This document shows, piece after piece, positions 1 to 8,466 of a DNA stretch of 24,771 nucleotides (its first letter is position 1; each line of letters opens with the position of its first letter). The stretch covers positions 1 through 24,771 of the forward strand of contig CALFLJ010000114.1 of the NCBI GenBank assembly GCA_937880335.1, read 5' to 3'. Both the position numbers and the translations under genes were made by a program. The notes beneath the pieces are model-generated. The model was not told the origin of the DNA, did no database searches, and was given only the letters and a program-made list of their open reading frames with translations. The DNA is from an uncultured Succinatimonas sp. Lineage in GTDB: Bacteria; Pseudomonadota; Gammaproteobacteria; Enterobacterales; Succinivibrionaceae.

Positions 1-32
1 AGCGGACTTTAAGGAGTTTTTTATAGTCCGCT
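1..32. repeat. 8-bp inverted repeat at window edge
   Basis: AGCGGACT at 1-8 is the exact reverse complement of AGTCCGCT at 25-32, with a 16-base loop. It lies downstream of the leftward perM-like gene, so it could be the stem of a terminator whose T-tract falls outside the window, or belong to a gene to the left. No T-run follows on the plus strand. Confidence 0.35.
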
Positions 33-138
33 AGTTTGTGAAAGTTTTAATTAATCAGAGCTTTTTACTATTTTAACTTTGGTAAATATTTAAGTTTTTA
101 TATAGTCTTAAATAAAAACACAAAAACGAAAACATTTC

Positions 139-1308
139 CTAAGATTTAACTACAAGTTTTTTTGTATCAGATCTTTTCTTATTTTCATCGACTAAATCTG
201 CATTTGGCCAATAAACAATTAAAGTTCCTATTAAAGTTGCAAGAGGGATTGAGAAAAAAACTCCCCAAAATCCCCATAATCCACCAAAAATCATGATTGA
301 GGCAAGGATAGAGAAAGCATCTAAATTCATCGCCTTAGAAAATAAAAATGGAGTTAAAATATTACTATCTAAAAGCTGAATAACTAAATAAACTACTAAA
401 AGCCAAATAAAGGTTGATCCTAAACCAAATTGGAAAAATGCTACTAGTACTACTGGTATGGCAATAATTACAGCACCTACATAAGGAATGACTACAGAAA
501 GTCCTACACCAAAACCTAATAAAAATGAATAATTCAATCCAAAAAGAAGGAATGCTAAGGTATTTACTATTGATATAACTGTAATATGCACAAGTTTGCC
601 TCTAATATAGCCTTCGATATGTGCATTTAAACGAGGCCAAAATACAGAAATTAAAGCCTGATTATTTGGTAAAACATAAGTTTGCAAACGCTTTTGCAAC
701 ATCTGCTTATTGGCTAACATCAAAAACATAAATATAGGTACAATAATAATGTACATAAGCCAAGTTGCAAAGTTAACAACTGATGGCATCAACTGTGTTT
801 TTACAATCTGAGTTAGGTTGCTTAACACGGTTGCTCTTGCGTTATAAATCATGTCCTCAATTTCTTCTTTAGCAACCATATTAGATACTGGATCTGGGAG
901 TTTTTGTAGAACTTCATAAATTCCACTTGAAACTACAGCATCAAAATCAGTATCAGAAGCACCTGATCTATCTGCTGCATTTTGCGAGTATTGCTGGACA
1001 ACGCTAAAAAGTTCACTTCCCTGTTGCAAAATTTTTGGCGCTAAAAAAACTAATAACCCAACACAAATGCCTATAAATATAAACATCACTGCGCTTGAAG
1101 CACATAAACGTGACATTTTAAATTCTTTTATCATAAGCCGTACGGCCCAGTCTAAACAATAAGCTAAACATAAAGCCACAACTAATGGTCCTACTAACCA
1201 CATAAAATAGTAGACAATTAAAAATCCGCCAATTAAAACTAAAGCAAACTCGATAGTACCTGGCTGTGAAAAATGACGGTTATACCATCTTTTAAGTAAA
1301 TTAAACAT
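139..1308 (-). CDS. perM: AI-2E family (PerM-type) membrane protein
   Basis: A 389-residue polytopic membrane protein of the AI-2E exporter/PerM permease family. It has paired hydrophobic segments near residues 18-55 and 65-95, a soluble central region (about 100-170), and a cluster of membrane helices from about 180 to 370. The helices include the glycine- and proline-rich stretch GFGVGLSVVIPYVGA typical of the family's C-terminal half. E. coli PerM is of similar length. Family members have been linked to autoinducer export and Na+/H+ antiport, but the substrate cannot be read from sequence. It is divergent from bepA, its neighbour in E. coli as well. No clear Shine-Dalgarno precedes the ATG at 1308. 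The symbol rests on family plus synteny with bepA. Confidence 0.8.
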   Translation of the reverse strand: MFNLLKRWYNRHFSQPGTIEFALVLIGGFLIVYYFMWLVGPLVVALCLAYCLDWAVRLMIKEFKMSRLCASSAVMFIFIGICVGLLVFLAPKILQQGSELFSVVQQYSQNAADRSGASDTDFDAVVSSGIYEVLQKLPDPVSNMVAKEEIEDMIYNARATVLSNLTQIVKTQLMPSVVNFATWLMYIIIVPIFMFLMLANKQMLQKRLQTYVLPNNQALISVFWPRLNAHIEGYIRGKLVHITVISIVNTLAFLLFGLNYSFLLGFGVGLSVVIPYVGAVIIAIPVVLVAFFQFGLGSTFIWLLVVYLVIQLLDSNILTPFLFSKAMNLDAFSILASIMIFGGLWGFWGVFFSIPLATLIGTLIVYWPNADLVDENKKRSDTKKLVVKS

Positions 1309-1447
1309 ATTAAGGTATTTCTTTTTATTATTAGGATAATAAGCTTTAAACTTTCACTACTATAATCTTATAAAATACAAAATCAAACCACATCTTATAA
1401 ACTTGATAAAAATCTATTAAAAAGCTTTTATAAAGTTTTGATAATTA

Positions 1448-1543
1448 CTTTCCTGTAAACGTCAAAGATAAGGAAAAAACGGGGTAGCCGTTTGTGAGAT
1501 AAAAACTCACGGCTTTGGTTATTAATGCAATAAAAAAGGCCCC
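1448..1543 (+). promoter_or_regulatory. candidate structured leader upstream of bepA
   Basis: Two hairpins can be drawn. TTTCCT (1449-1454) pairs with AGGAAA (1471-1476). GTGAG (1494-1498) pairs with CTCAC (1506-1510), extended across a 4-base bulge by AGCC/GGCT. GGGG (1481-1484) can additionally pair with CCCC (1540-1543) to enclose the second hairpin. I do not recognise a known riboswitch consensus. It may be a leader RNA or chance pairing. Confidence 0.3.
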
Positions 1544-1580
1544 ATACTTCTATAATTATTAGAGGATGTCAATATAAGCT

Positions 1581-1602
1581 CCTTTTGTCTATATAGAAAA
1601 GG
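1581..1602 (+). promoter_or_regulatory. hairpin occluding the bepA ribosome binding site
   Basis: CCTTTT (1581-1586) is complementary to AAAAGG (1597-1602). The latter is the only Shine-Dalgarno-like sequence before the ATG at 1606. In the mRNA this would hide the ribosome binding site, a common arrangement for translation control. The stem is only 6 bp and its function is inferred. Confidence 0.3.
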
Positions 1603-1605
1603 CAA

Positions 1606-3096
1606 ATGCTAAAAATTAAAGATAGGATTTATAAACAAATATCTATGAAGTTAAAAACTTTAAGAAAAATTTTTTTTACATGCTTACTTACTTTTTCGCT
1701 AAGTGTTTATGCAAATCCCTATAATCTCCCAGAACTAGGTAGCTCTGGAGCTAACGGGATGACTATACAAAGAGAGCGTATGATAGGGGATTATTTCATG
1801 CGCATGGCTCGAGGTCACCTTAATATTGCTGAGGATCCTGTTTTAACTGAATTTTTAAACTCTGTTGGTAATAGACTCGTTTTAAACGCCTCTGATGTAC
1901 GCTTTCCTTTTGAATTTTTCGTTGTAAACAATACAAGCTTAAATGCATCAGCATTTTTAGGGGGAAAAGTACAAGTATATACAGGTTTATTTCATTATGC
2001 AGATACTGAAGATGAATTTGCCTCAGTAATTGCCCATGAAATATCTCATGTCACACAACGACATATTGCACGTTTTATAGAAGAACAAACTAAAACTCAT
2101 AGTCTCACTGTCGCAGGCATGATTGGAGCCGTTGCTATGTCACTTATAAATCCTGTCGTAGGCATGGCAGCTCTATCAACCACCCTAGGAGCTAATATTC
2201 AATCTAAAATAAACTTCACACGAGATAATGAATATGAGGCCGACAGAATAGCCATAGATCTTCTATATAAATCAGGATATAACCCTATGGGAATGAGTGA
2301 TTTATTTAGAAAACTTATGAATATGCAAGGAAATATTAACCCAGCCTTTGCCCTATTGATAGACCACCCACTCTCAGATATTCGTACAGCTGAAGCAGAA
2401 AACAGAGCCAGACAGTATCCTCGTGTAAAAAATTCTCAAAACAAAGATTTTATGCTTGCTAAAGCTCGCGTTGATATCCGCTATATGGGGTATGATCTAA
2501 AAGATTTAAAAAACCGTTTAGATGTAAATCCTGATAAAATCAATCAAATTTACCGTAATTATGCTCTAGCACTTATAGCTTACGAACAAAAGGACTTTGA
2601 AAGCGCTAGAAATTACCTAAAAAAACTTAATCTAAATGAAAATATATTTGTAATTGATTTACTAACAGATATAGATATTGAAGATCACAAAGTTTCAAAT
2701 GCAATTTCAAGACTAAAACCACTCCATCAAAGACGACCAAACAACCAAGCAGTCGTTGTAAATCTTGCAAATGCTTATCTAGTTGCAAATCAAGGCAATA
2801 AAGCAATTGACATTTTAAAACCTTATCAAAGCAAACACCCACAAGACTATCTTGTAAGCACACTTTTAACTGATGCTTATAAAAAAGCTAATAAACGTTG
2901 CCTAGCACTGCAAAGTGGGGCTTACAGCTTTAGCTTACAATCAAACTATCCTCGCGCTTTAGGCATGTATAGTGAAGCTTTAAATTATTGCAATGGCAAC
3001 GAAAGAGAAATTGTAAGAGCAAAGATGGCAGAACTTAGTAAACAAAGGAGTTTTGATGAAGAAATGACGTCAAATCCAACCTTTAATTTTAAATAG
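1606..3096 (+). CDS. bepA: BepA-like M48 metalloprotease/chaperone with TPRs
   Basis: Periplasmic zinc metallopeptidase of the M48 family. In E. coli, BepA helps assemble or degrade outer-membrane proteins such as LptD at the BAM complex. The zinc motif HEISH lies at residues 144-148. The third ligand is probably Glu211 in NEYEAD, and the conserved DHP histidine (His254), which gates the E. coli active site, is also present. The C-terminal half (about 310-480) is helical and TPR-like. The 496-residue length is close to E. coli BepA (487). The start is uncertain. ATG 1606 has AAAAGG three bases upstream. ATG 1645 would give a cleaner signal peptide (basic n-region, hydrophobic core, cleavage after VYA) but lacks a well-placed ribosome binding site. 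Confidence 0.9.
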   Translation: MLKIKDRIYKQISMKLKTLRKIFFTCLLTFSLSVYANPYNLPELGSSGANGMTIQRERMIGDYFMRMARGHLNIAEDPVLTEFLNSVGNRLVLNASDVRFPFEFFVVNNTSLNASAFLGGKVQVYTGLFHYADTEDEFASVIAHEISHVTQRHIARFIEEQTKTHSLTVAGMIGAVAMSLINPVVGMAALSTTLGANIQSKINFTRDNEYEADRIAIDLLYKSGYNPMGMSDLFRKLMNMQGNINPAFALLIDHPLSDIRTAEAENRARQYPRVKNSQNKDFMLAKARVDIRYMGYDLKDLKNRLDVNPDKINQIYRNYALALIAYEQKDFESARNYLKKLNLNENIFVIDLLTDIDIEDHKVSNAISRLKPLHQRRPNNQAVVVNLANAYLVANQGNKAIDILKPYQSKHPQDYLVSTLLTDAYKKANKRCLALQSGAYSFSLQSNYPRALGMYSEALNYCNGNEREIVRAKMAELSKQRSFDEEMTSNPTFNFK

Positions 3097-3634
3097 GCAT
3101 AACAGTTATTTTAAATCTATAAAAGTTTATAATCCTACATATAAGTAAGTATGATTATCCACACATAGATAAAATTAACGCTTCATAGTACTTAGTCTTA
3201 AACAGATTTATTGCTAAATTCTTGTTCAGACTATGGTGATATGCAAAATTAAATCAGGCGGTAATTTCACCTACCTGGGCTTTAAAACTTAAGTATTTAT
3301 TGTGTCTTATTAGAAAAGATGATTCTTTATGATTAAAGTATTTTTAAAGAATAATTAGAAACACTATCTTTGTTTAGAAATCACACAAACTTTGCAGTGA
3401 CAGCCAAATCTTAAGTTATAAATAAGTTTAACCTAACAAAGGCAAGATACTTTAAGTTTGTACCTTGCCTACAATAATTTTGCCTCTTGACCTATAAAAG
3501 ATTATCTTTAATGTAAACACCAATAAAATATTTATAGGTATTAAAAATTTATATATTTAATTGCAAATGTTAATTTCCCTGAATATTATCAGGATTTTTT
3601 TTATCCTTAAGCAAATCTATAGAAACAAAGAAAT
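3097..3634. other. 538-base gene-free region with several hairpins
   Basis: No convincing ORF on either strand. Hairpins seen: CAGG-C-GGT/ACC-TA-CCTG at 3255-3277; AGGCAAG-A-TAC/GTA-C-CTTGCCT at 3440-3470 (10 pairs around one mismatch, 9-base loop); and a terminator-like stem at 3578-3593. The region separates two genes that both end into it (bepA rightward, hda leftward). It could hold a long bepA 3' UTR or a small RNA. Confidence 0.4.
3578..3602 (+). terminator. weak intrinsic terminator, plus strand
   Basis: CCTGA (3578-3582), a 6-base loop and TCAGG (3589-3593) are followed by A and eight Ts. The T-run shows it reads on the plus strand, about 480 bases after the bepA stop. The stem is only 5 bp. 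Confidence 0.45.
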
Positions 3635-4354
3635 TTAAACAACTTTAGTTAAAACCTTTTTTACAAAGGGTATGGTCAACTGATGTCGCTCATTAAACTG
3701 AGCTTCATCAAGCTTATCTAAAAGCTTAACTAAATGACGCATATCACGATTAAAGTGACGTACTAAAAATGCACAAGTTGCATTAGGAATAGAAAAAGCT
3801 CGCCCCTGAGCTCGCCGTTTTAGAGCTTCAATACACTGCTCTTCGTTTAAATAATTCAAAGGCAGTGTTACTCCAGATCCTAAACGAGTATTTAGGTCAT
3901 GGCGTAAAAAAGGAATCTTATCAAATGAAACTCTAGAGCTCATAATCAAAGTTCCCTCTCTTTTATCATACCAACGATTAAATAACGCAAATAAAGCTAA
4001 CTCCCAAGCCTCATCTTGAGCTAATGCATCTGCATTATCTAAAATAACTAACGATGGCGGATCAATATTCAAAAGCAGAGGATCCCATTTTCGAGCTTCT
4101 TTAAGATCTAAATAAAAAGCCTTTCCTAAAGAATTACTTTCCATACGGTAAAGCGCATTTAAAAGATGAGTTTTACCGCATCCTGGTGGACCAAATACCA
4201 AAAAAAACTCATTTATCTTTGTTTGAACAGCCTTTTTTAAGATATCCACAGCCTGTTCGTTAGGACCTGATATAAAAGTATCAAAATCAGCACGATCATT
4301 TAGCTGTAAAGGTAATACTTGTTGATAAGGACCTCGCTCTAATGACACACTCAT
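3635..4354 (-). CDS. hda: Hda, DnaA-inactivating AAA+ protein
   Basis: DnaA-related AAA+ protein that, bound to the DNA-loaded sliding clamp, stimulates DnaA-ATP hydrolysis (RIDA) and so prevents over-initiation. The N-terminus carries QQVLPL (residues 11-16), matching the clamp-binding motif found at this place in E. coli Hda. The Walker A motif GPPGCGKT is at 55-62, the Walker B-like region LVILDNAD near 102-109, and a plausible arginine finger is Arg157 in NTRLGSG. The 239-residue length fits the family. Six bases separate it from the upstream DUF2066 gene, so they are probably co-transcribed. GGGG directly abuts the annotated ATG, so a GTG two codons later (4348) has better spacing and could be the true start. 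Confidence 0.92.
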   Translation of the reverse strand: MSVSLERGPYQQVLPLQLNDRADFDTFISGPNEQAVDILKKAVQTKINEFFLVFGPPGCGKTHLLNALYRMESNSLGKAFYLDLKEARKWDPLLLNIDPPSLVILDNADALAQDEAWELALFALFNRWYDKREGTLIMSSRVSFDKIPFLRHDLNTRLGSGVTLPLNYLNEEQCIEALKRRAQGRAFSIPNATCAFLVRHFNRDMRHLVKLLDKLDEAQFNERHQLTIPFVKKVLTKVV

Positions 4355-4360
4355 CCCCTA

Positions 4361-5488
4361 TTATTTTAAAGTCTTTTTTAAAGTCTCTTGTTCACCAATA
4401 TTACTTTCAACTTTAAAGCTTGAAAGTATAAGATTATCTGAGGCTTTCCCTATTTCTGCTAAGTTACCTTCTACAAATCCTTTTGATTTTTGATATTCAT
4501 AAGTCCAATCTGAAATCTTTTTAAATTCAGGTGCATGAGCAAATGTTCCATCTAAAATAGATGCATTTGATCCTGTTTTTATCTCGTAAATAATACCTTT
4601 ATCATTACGAGCTACTATAGGAGTGTTCTCCATATAACCATATGTAACAAATAAATTTTCTATAGCTCTATAATCAGATAAATTTTTTATATTACAGATC
4701 ATAACGCGAACAAACCCATCACCTTGTCCTAGTTCAAAGAAATTTTCCTCTGAAGCCTTTGGAGTCTCTTGAGTAATATTATCTGATAAGGTCTTTTTTA
4801 CTTGCATAAGCATAGTTAAAGCAGCCTCATCTAAAGGAGCACTAATATCTCCTGAAGCTAAACTCTGACCTTTAATATCATAGACATTCCATTTAACTGC
4901 AATATCGCCGTTTTCCTGAGTTTGCATACCACCTGCAATAAAAAAATTATCCCCATAACGCTTACTTGCTAAAGCTAATTTTTCATCTTCATGATTAAAT
5001 ACTGTATTTACATTAACAGCTTGTAAGTCATCAAGATCCATAAGTGGTAACATGATTGGCATTTGACCTTGAGAACCAAGCTCAACTATCTTTTGAACAA
5101 AGGGATTTGGGGTATCTGAAGATACAGGAGTTGCTCTCTCACTATCAGTATCACAAAGCCACATTAAAATAGGTTTAAAAGCAGTATTAGAAATTGCTCC
5201 TTCAGAATTTAATATCTCTTTAATGTTCGCCTCATTGAAGCTTATTTCCAATTTATCGCCTACAACCCTAAGAGAGCTTAAACTATCTATAATTTCTTCT
5301 AATTTTAAATCTACATTAGTTAAAGGATTTACAGAAAGTTTTGCTTTATTAAAAGCCTCAACCACTGCTTTATCGTAACCATCTGATAAATCTTCCTGAT
5401 AAATAAGTGCTAATGAATCTTCAGTGGCCCAAACACAACTTGCTAAAGAAAGGCACAAAATTGAAGAAATAAGATTAAAACTTCTCAT
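4361..5488 (-). CDS. DUF2066 exported protein
   Basis: Exported protein of the uncharacterised DUF2066 family, recognised from the LPLMDLDDLQ segment in its central part and from its position between hda and purM, where this family commonly sits in gammaproteobacteria. I chose ATG 5488 over ATG 5500. The former gives a standard signal sequence (basic start, then a hydrophobic core) and has GGATGG four bases upstream, while the latter has no ribosome binding site. The signal region contains both LASC, which resembles a lipobox, and an A-x-A-like VWA, so lipoprotein versus cleaved soluble protein is unresolved. The remainder is predicted soluble and periplasmic. Molecular function is unknown. 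It is the first gene of a likely two-gene unit with hda. Confidence 0.75.
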   Translation of the reverse strand: MRSFNLISSILCLSLASCVWATEDSLALIYQEDLSDGYDKAVVEAFNKAKLSVNPLTNVDLKLEEIIDSLSSLRVVGDKLEISFNEANIKEILNSEGAISNTAFKPILMWLCDTDSERATPVSSDTPNPFVQKIVELGSQGQMPIMLPLMDLDDLQAVNVNTVFNHEDEKLALASKRYGDNFFIAGGMQTQENGDIAVKWNVYDIKGQSLASGDISAPLDEAALTMLMQVKKTLSDNITQETPKASEENFFELGQGDGFVRVMICNIKNLSDYRAIENLFVTYGYMENTPIVARNDKGIIYEIKTGSNASILDGTFAHAPEFKKISDWTYEYQKSKGFVEGNLAEIGKASDNLILSSFKVESNIGEQETLKKTLK

Positions 5489-5650
5489 ATGACCATCCAT
5501 GTTTTAAGAATGCCTAGATTTTAGCACACAAAAACCTAAGATAAATTTGCTTACAAATTTTAAGAAAGCTAAATTTCCACTCTCTTCGATAAGTATTTAC
5601 ATCTTTTAATAAAATTTAACGTAAGTTTGCAAAAATTAAATATATCTTAG

Positions 5651-5664
5651 CGCTTATATAAGCG
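5651..5664. promoter_or_regulatory. 14-bp perfect palindrome upstream of purM
   Basis: CGCTTATATAAGCG is its own reverse complement. It lies in the 241-base divergent spacer between the DUF2066 gene and purM, about 80 bases before the purM start and just upstream of a possible purM promoter (TAAAAT at 5695-5700). It does not match the E. coli PurR operator. Operator function is inferred from symmetry and position only. Confidence 0.35.
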
Positions 5665-5729
5665 AATTTAATGGAACTATAGGACGAAATCTTGTAAAAT
5701 TATGGGCATATTTTTTTCTGGAGACAGTC

Positions 5730-6767
5730 ATGGCCAATTTAACCTATAAAGATGCCGGCGTAGATATTGACGCCGGAGAAGAGCTGGTCGAGCGTATTAA
5801 AGCTCCCGTAAAGCGTACTAATCGTCCGGAAGTTATCGGCGGTTTAGGAGGCTTCGGCGCTCTCACCAGAATTCCTGCAGGATATGAGCACCCTGTATTA
5901 GTAACCGGAACTGATGGTGTTGGTACAAAACTCCGTCTGGCTATTGACCTCAATCGTCATGACACTGTAGGACAAGATCTGGTTGCAATGTGCGTTAACG
6001 ATTTGATTGTTCAAGGCGCAGAACCACTCTTATTCCTTGATTACTATGGCACAGGCAAGCTCAATGTTGATGTTGCTACTAAGGTAGTTACCGGTATCGC
6101 ATATGGATGCGAATTAGCAGGTTGTGCTTTAGTTGGTGGTGAAACTGCTGAAATGCCTGGCATGTATGAGGTTGGAGACTACGATTTAGCCGGCTTTAGT
6201 GTTGGTGTTGTAGATGAGCCTAAAATCATAGATGGTTCTAAAGTCAAAGTTGGAGATGCTATTGTGGCTATAGGATCCTCTGGTCCTCACTCTAACGGTT
6301 ATTCTTTAATCCGCAGAATTTTAAAGGAAGTTGAGGCTAAACCTCTAGTAGATAAACTTCCTTCAGGAAAGCTCTTAGCTGACGCATTATTAGAGCCTAC
6401 TAAAATCTATGTTAAAAGTATTTTAAAACTCATCAAGGAAGTTGATGTTCACGCCCTAGCTCATATTACAGGTGGTGGTTTCTGGGAAAACATCCCTCGT
6501 GTTCTTCCTGAAGGTACTTGTGCAGCCTGTGACGGTAAGTCATGGAAATGGCCTGAGGTATTTGATTGGTTACAATACAACGGTGGAGTATCTCGTCACG
6601 AGATGTTCCGCACTTTCAACTGCGGTGTTGGTATGATAGCAGTTGTTCCACAAAGTGAAGTTGAGAAGACCATTGATGTTCTTAAGGCTTGTGGCGAAAA
6701 TGCTTGGCTTTTAGGTGAGATTAAGCCTGTTGGCGATGATAATGCTCAGGTAACAATTTCAGAATAG
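5730..6767 (+). CDS. purM: phosphoribosylformylglycinamidine cyclo-ligase (AIR synthetase)
   Basis: Catalyses the ATP-dependent ring closure of FGAM to aminoimidazole ribotide, the fifth step of purine synthesis, in the cytoplasm. Family motifs are clear: GTDGVGTKLRL at residues 60-70, the GGETAEMPGMY segment in the middle, SGPHSNGYSLIRR, and HITGGGFWENIPRVLP in the C-terminal domain. The 345-residue length equals the usual bacterial enzyme. The ribosome binding site CTGGAGA lies eight bases before the ATG. Unlike in E. coli, purN does not follow. A strong terminator closes the transcript, so purM appears monocistronic. The first ~150 bases are noticeably richer in GC than the surrounding genes, perhaps because of preferred codons for high expression. 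Confidence 0.97.
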   Translation: MANLTYKDAGVDIDAGEELVERIKAPVKRTNRPEVIGGLGGFGALTRIPAGYEHPVLVTGTDGVGTKLRLAIDLNRHDTVGQDLVAMCVNDLIVQGAEPLLFLDYYGTGKLNVDVATKVVTGIAYGCELAGCALVGGETAEMPGMYEVGDYDLAGFSVGVVDEPKIIDGSKVKVGDAIVAIGSSGPHSNGYSLIRRILKEVEAKPLVDKLPSGKLLADALLEPTKIYVKSILKLIKEVDVHALAHITGGGFWENIPRVLPEGTCAACDGKSWKWPEVFDWLQYNGGVSRHEMFRTFNCGVGMIAVVPQSEVEKTIDVLKACGENAWLLGEIKPVGDDNAQVTISE

Positions 6768-6783
6768 AAAATAAAAATTTTCT

Positions 6784-6813
6784 AAAAAAGGCCGTTATAC
6801 GGCCTTTTTTTTT
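6784..6813 (+). terminator. intrinsic terminator after purM
   Basis: GGCCGT (6790-6795), loop TAT and ACGGCC (6799-6804) form a 6-bp GC-rich stem with an A-run before it and nine Ts after it. It starts about 17 bases beyond the purM stop. The flanking A and T runs make it potentially bidirectional. Confidence 0.92.
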
Positions 6814-6876
6814 CTTATTACAGTTTAAAACGTCAATTATTTATAAACAGACAAGCATTAAAGAAAAATAATTTAT

Positions 6877-6903
6877 TTGACAAAATACGCTTTATAGTAT
6901 AAA
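6877..6903 (+). promoter_or_regulatory. promoter of the Y-family polymerase operon
   Basis: A perfect -35 TTGACA (6877-6882) is followed after 15 bases by TATAAA (6898-6903). The spacer is two bases short of ideal. Transcription would begin near 6910, leaving a leader of under 30 bases. I see no LexA-type CTGT-N8-ACAG or GAAC-N4-GTTC site, so SOS control is not evident. Confidence 0.5.
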
Positions 6904-6936
6904 AATTATAAATAATATTTTATGAGTCAATAAATA

Positions 6937-8466
6937 ATGTCCAGTACCCGTCAATACCTTGCCATAGATCTAAAATCTTTCTTCGCATCTGTAGAATGTG
7001 TAGAACGAGGACTTGATCCTTTAGATACTAACTTAGTTGTAGCTGACGCCTCCCGTACTACAAAAACTATATGTCTTGCTGTAACCCCTTCTTTAAAAAG
7101 TTATGGAATACCAGGACGTCCAAGACTTTTTGAAGTGGTTAAAGCTGTACGTGAAATTAACCGACAAAAATCTAAATCCCTAGGAGAGCCTTTTTGGGCT
7201 ATGAGTGTTTCAGACCGAGAACTTAAAGCTAATCCTCGTTTTGGTCTTGATTACATTATTGCTCCTCCAAGAATGGCTCTTTACATGGACTACAGTTCTA
7301 GGATTTACCAAATTTACTTAAAATATTTTGCTAAGGAAGATATTGATATCTACTCAATAGATGAAGTTTTTATTGACGCTACGGAATACCTAAATCCTTA
7401 CAATTTAAGTGCAAAAGAACTACTCATAAAAATTATTCAAGACATATTAAAAAACACAGGAATTACAGCAACTGCGGGAATAGGAACAAATCTTTATTTA
7501 GCCAAAATTGCAATGGATATCGTGGCAAAACATAAAAAGGCTGATATAAACGGTGTAAGACTCGCAAGTTTAGATGAACTAAGTTATCGAAAACTACTGT
7601 GGGATCATAAACCTCTTACTGATTTTTGGAGAGTTGGGAAAGGATATCAAAACCGACTTGAAAGTGTAAATCTTCACACAATGGGAGATATTGCAAGATG
7701 TTCTTTAGGCAAGAAAGGTGATTATTATTCACCAGAGCTCTTATATAAGTTATTTGGAATAAATGCAGAACTTTTAATTGATCACGCATGGGGATATGAA
7801 TCAACTACACTTGCTGATATTCATAAACTAAAACCTGAGCGTAAAAGCCTTGGGGAAGGTCAGGTTCTGCATTATCCTTACAACTATCAAAAAAGTAAAA
7901 TTATCATACGTGAGATGGCTGAAAAAATAGCCCTTAATCTAACAGCTAAAGGTTATTTTTGCAAAAAAATAGTACTGACAGTAGGCTACGATGTTGAAAA
8001 CTACAAAGATCCTAAACTAAAACAATTATGTAGTAATCAAGATATGATAGTAGATAGTTATGGTCGTTTTATTCCAAAAAATGCTCATGGCACTATAAAT
8101 TTAAAATACCATACTTGCTCGGTAAAAATGATTACAGATGCCTCATTAGAGCTATTCGATAAAATTATAAATCCACATCTTTTAACCAGAAGAGTAAATA
8201 TTTGCGCATGCGAATTAAGCCTAGAAGGCGAATTTGATGATGAGTTTAAAGAACCAACACAATTAGATCTTTTTTCTTCTATAGATGGAACTGCAGAAAT
8301 TCGTAAACTTGAAAAAGAATCTTTAAAACGAGAACATAAACTACAGCATGCTATGCTTAAAATAAAAGGTAAATATGGTAATAATGCTGTTTTAAAAGGT
8401 ACTGACTTTGAGGAAGGAGCAACCACTCGTGAAAGAAATGAACAAATTGGAGGACATATTGCGTGA
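6937..8466 (+). CDS. Y-family DNA polymerase, UvrX/YqjW-like
   Basis: Translesion DNA polymerase of the DinB/UmuC superfamily, closest by eye to the Firmicute UvrX/YqjW type. The N-terminal catalytic motif AIDLKSFFASVE has Asp11 as metal ligand and Phe16 as likely steric gate. The second metal motif SIDE is at 140-143. The C-terminal tail has QLDLF at 442-446, a canonical sliding-clamp binding motif, and ends with ATTRERNEQIGGH, a segment I associate with Firmicute homologues. At 509 residues it is longer than E. coli UmuC (422) or DinB (351). It overlaps the downstream YolD-like start by four bases (GTGA), implying translational coupling. No Shine-Dalgarno precedes the ATG. A three-codon in-frame ORF ending in TAA lies just upstream (6922-6933). 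Confidence 0.9.
   Translation: MSSTRQYLAIDLKSFFASVECVERGLDPLDTNLVVADASRTTKTICLAVTPSLKSYGIPGRPRLFEVVKAVREINRQKSKSLGEPFWAMSVSDRELKANPRFGLDYIIAPPRMALYMDYSSRIYQIYLKYFAKEDIDIYSIDEVFIDATEYLNPYNLSAKELLIKIIQDILKNTGITATAGIGTNLYLAKIAMDIVAKHKKADINGVRLASLDELSYRKLLWDHKPLTDFWRVGKGYQNRLESVNLHTMGDIARCSLGKKGDYYSPELLYKLFGINAELLIDHAWGYESTTLADIHKLKPERKSLGEGQVLHYPYNYQKSKIIIREMAEKIALNLTAKGYFCKKIVLTVGYDVENYKDPKLKQLCSNQDMIVDSYGRFIPKNAHGTINLKYHTCSVKMITDASLELFDKIINPHLLTRRVNICACELSLEGEFDDEFKEPTQLDLFSSIDGTAEIRKLEKESLKREHKLQHAMLKIKGKYGNNAVLKGTDFEEGATTRERNEQIGGHIA

Noticed and set aside
5615..5640. Possible PurR operator upstream of purM (ACGTAAGTTTGCAA)
   Set aside because: It resembles the E. coli ACGCAAACGTTTGCGT box only if two central bases are deleted, and the symmetry is broken.
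6877..6936. SOS (LexA) box before the Y-family polymerase
   Set aside because: I looked for CTGT-N8-ACAG and GAAC-N4-GTTC patterns and found neither.
8085..8426. 113-codon minus-strand ORF inside the Y-family polymerase gene
   Set aside because: It is fully antisense to a well-supported coding region, with no family resemblance or ribosome binding site.
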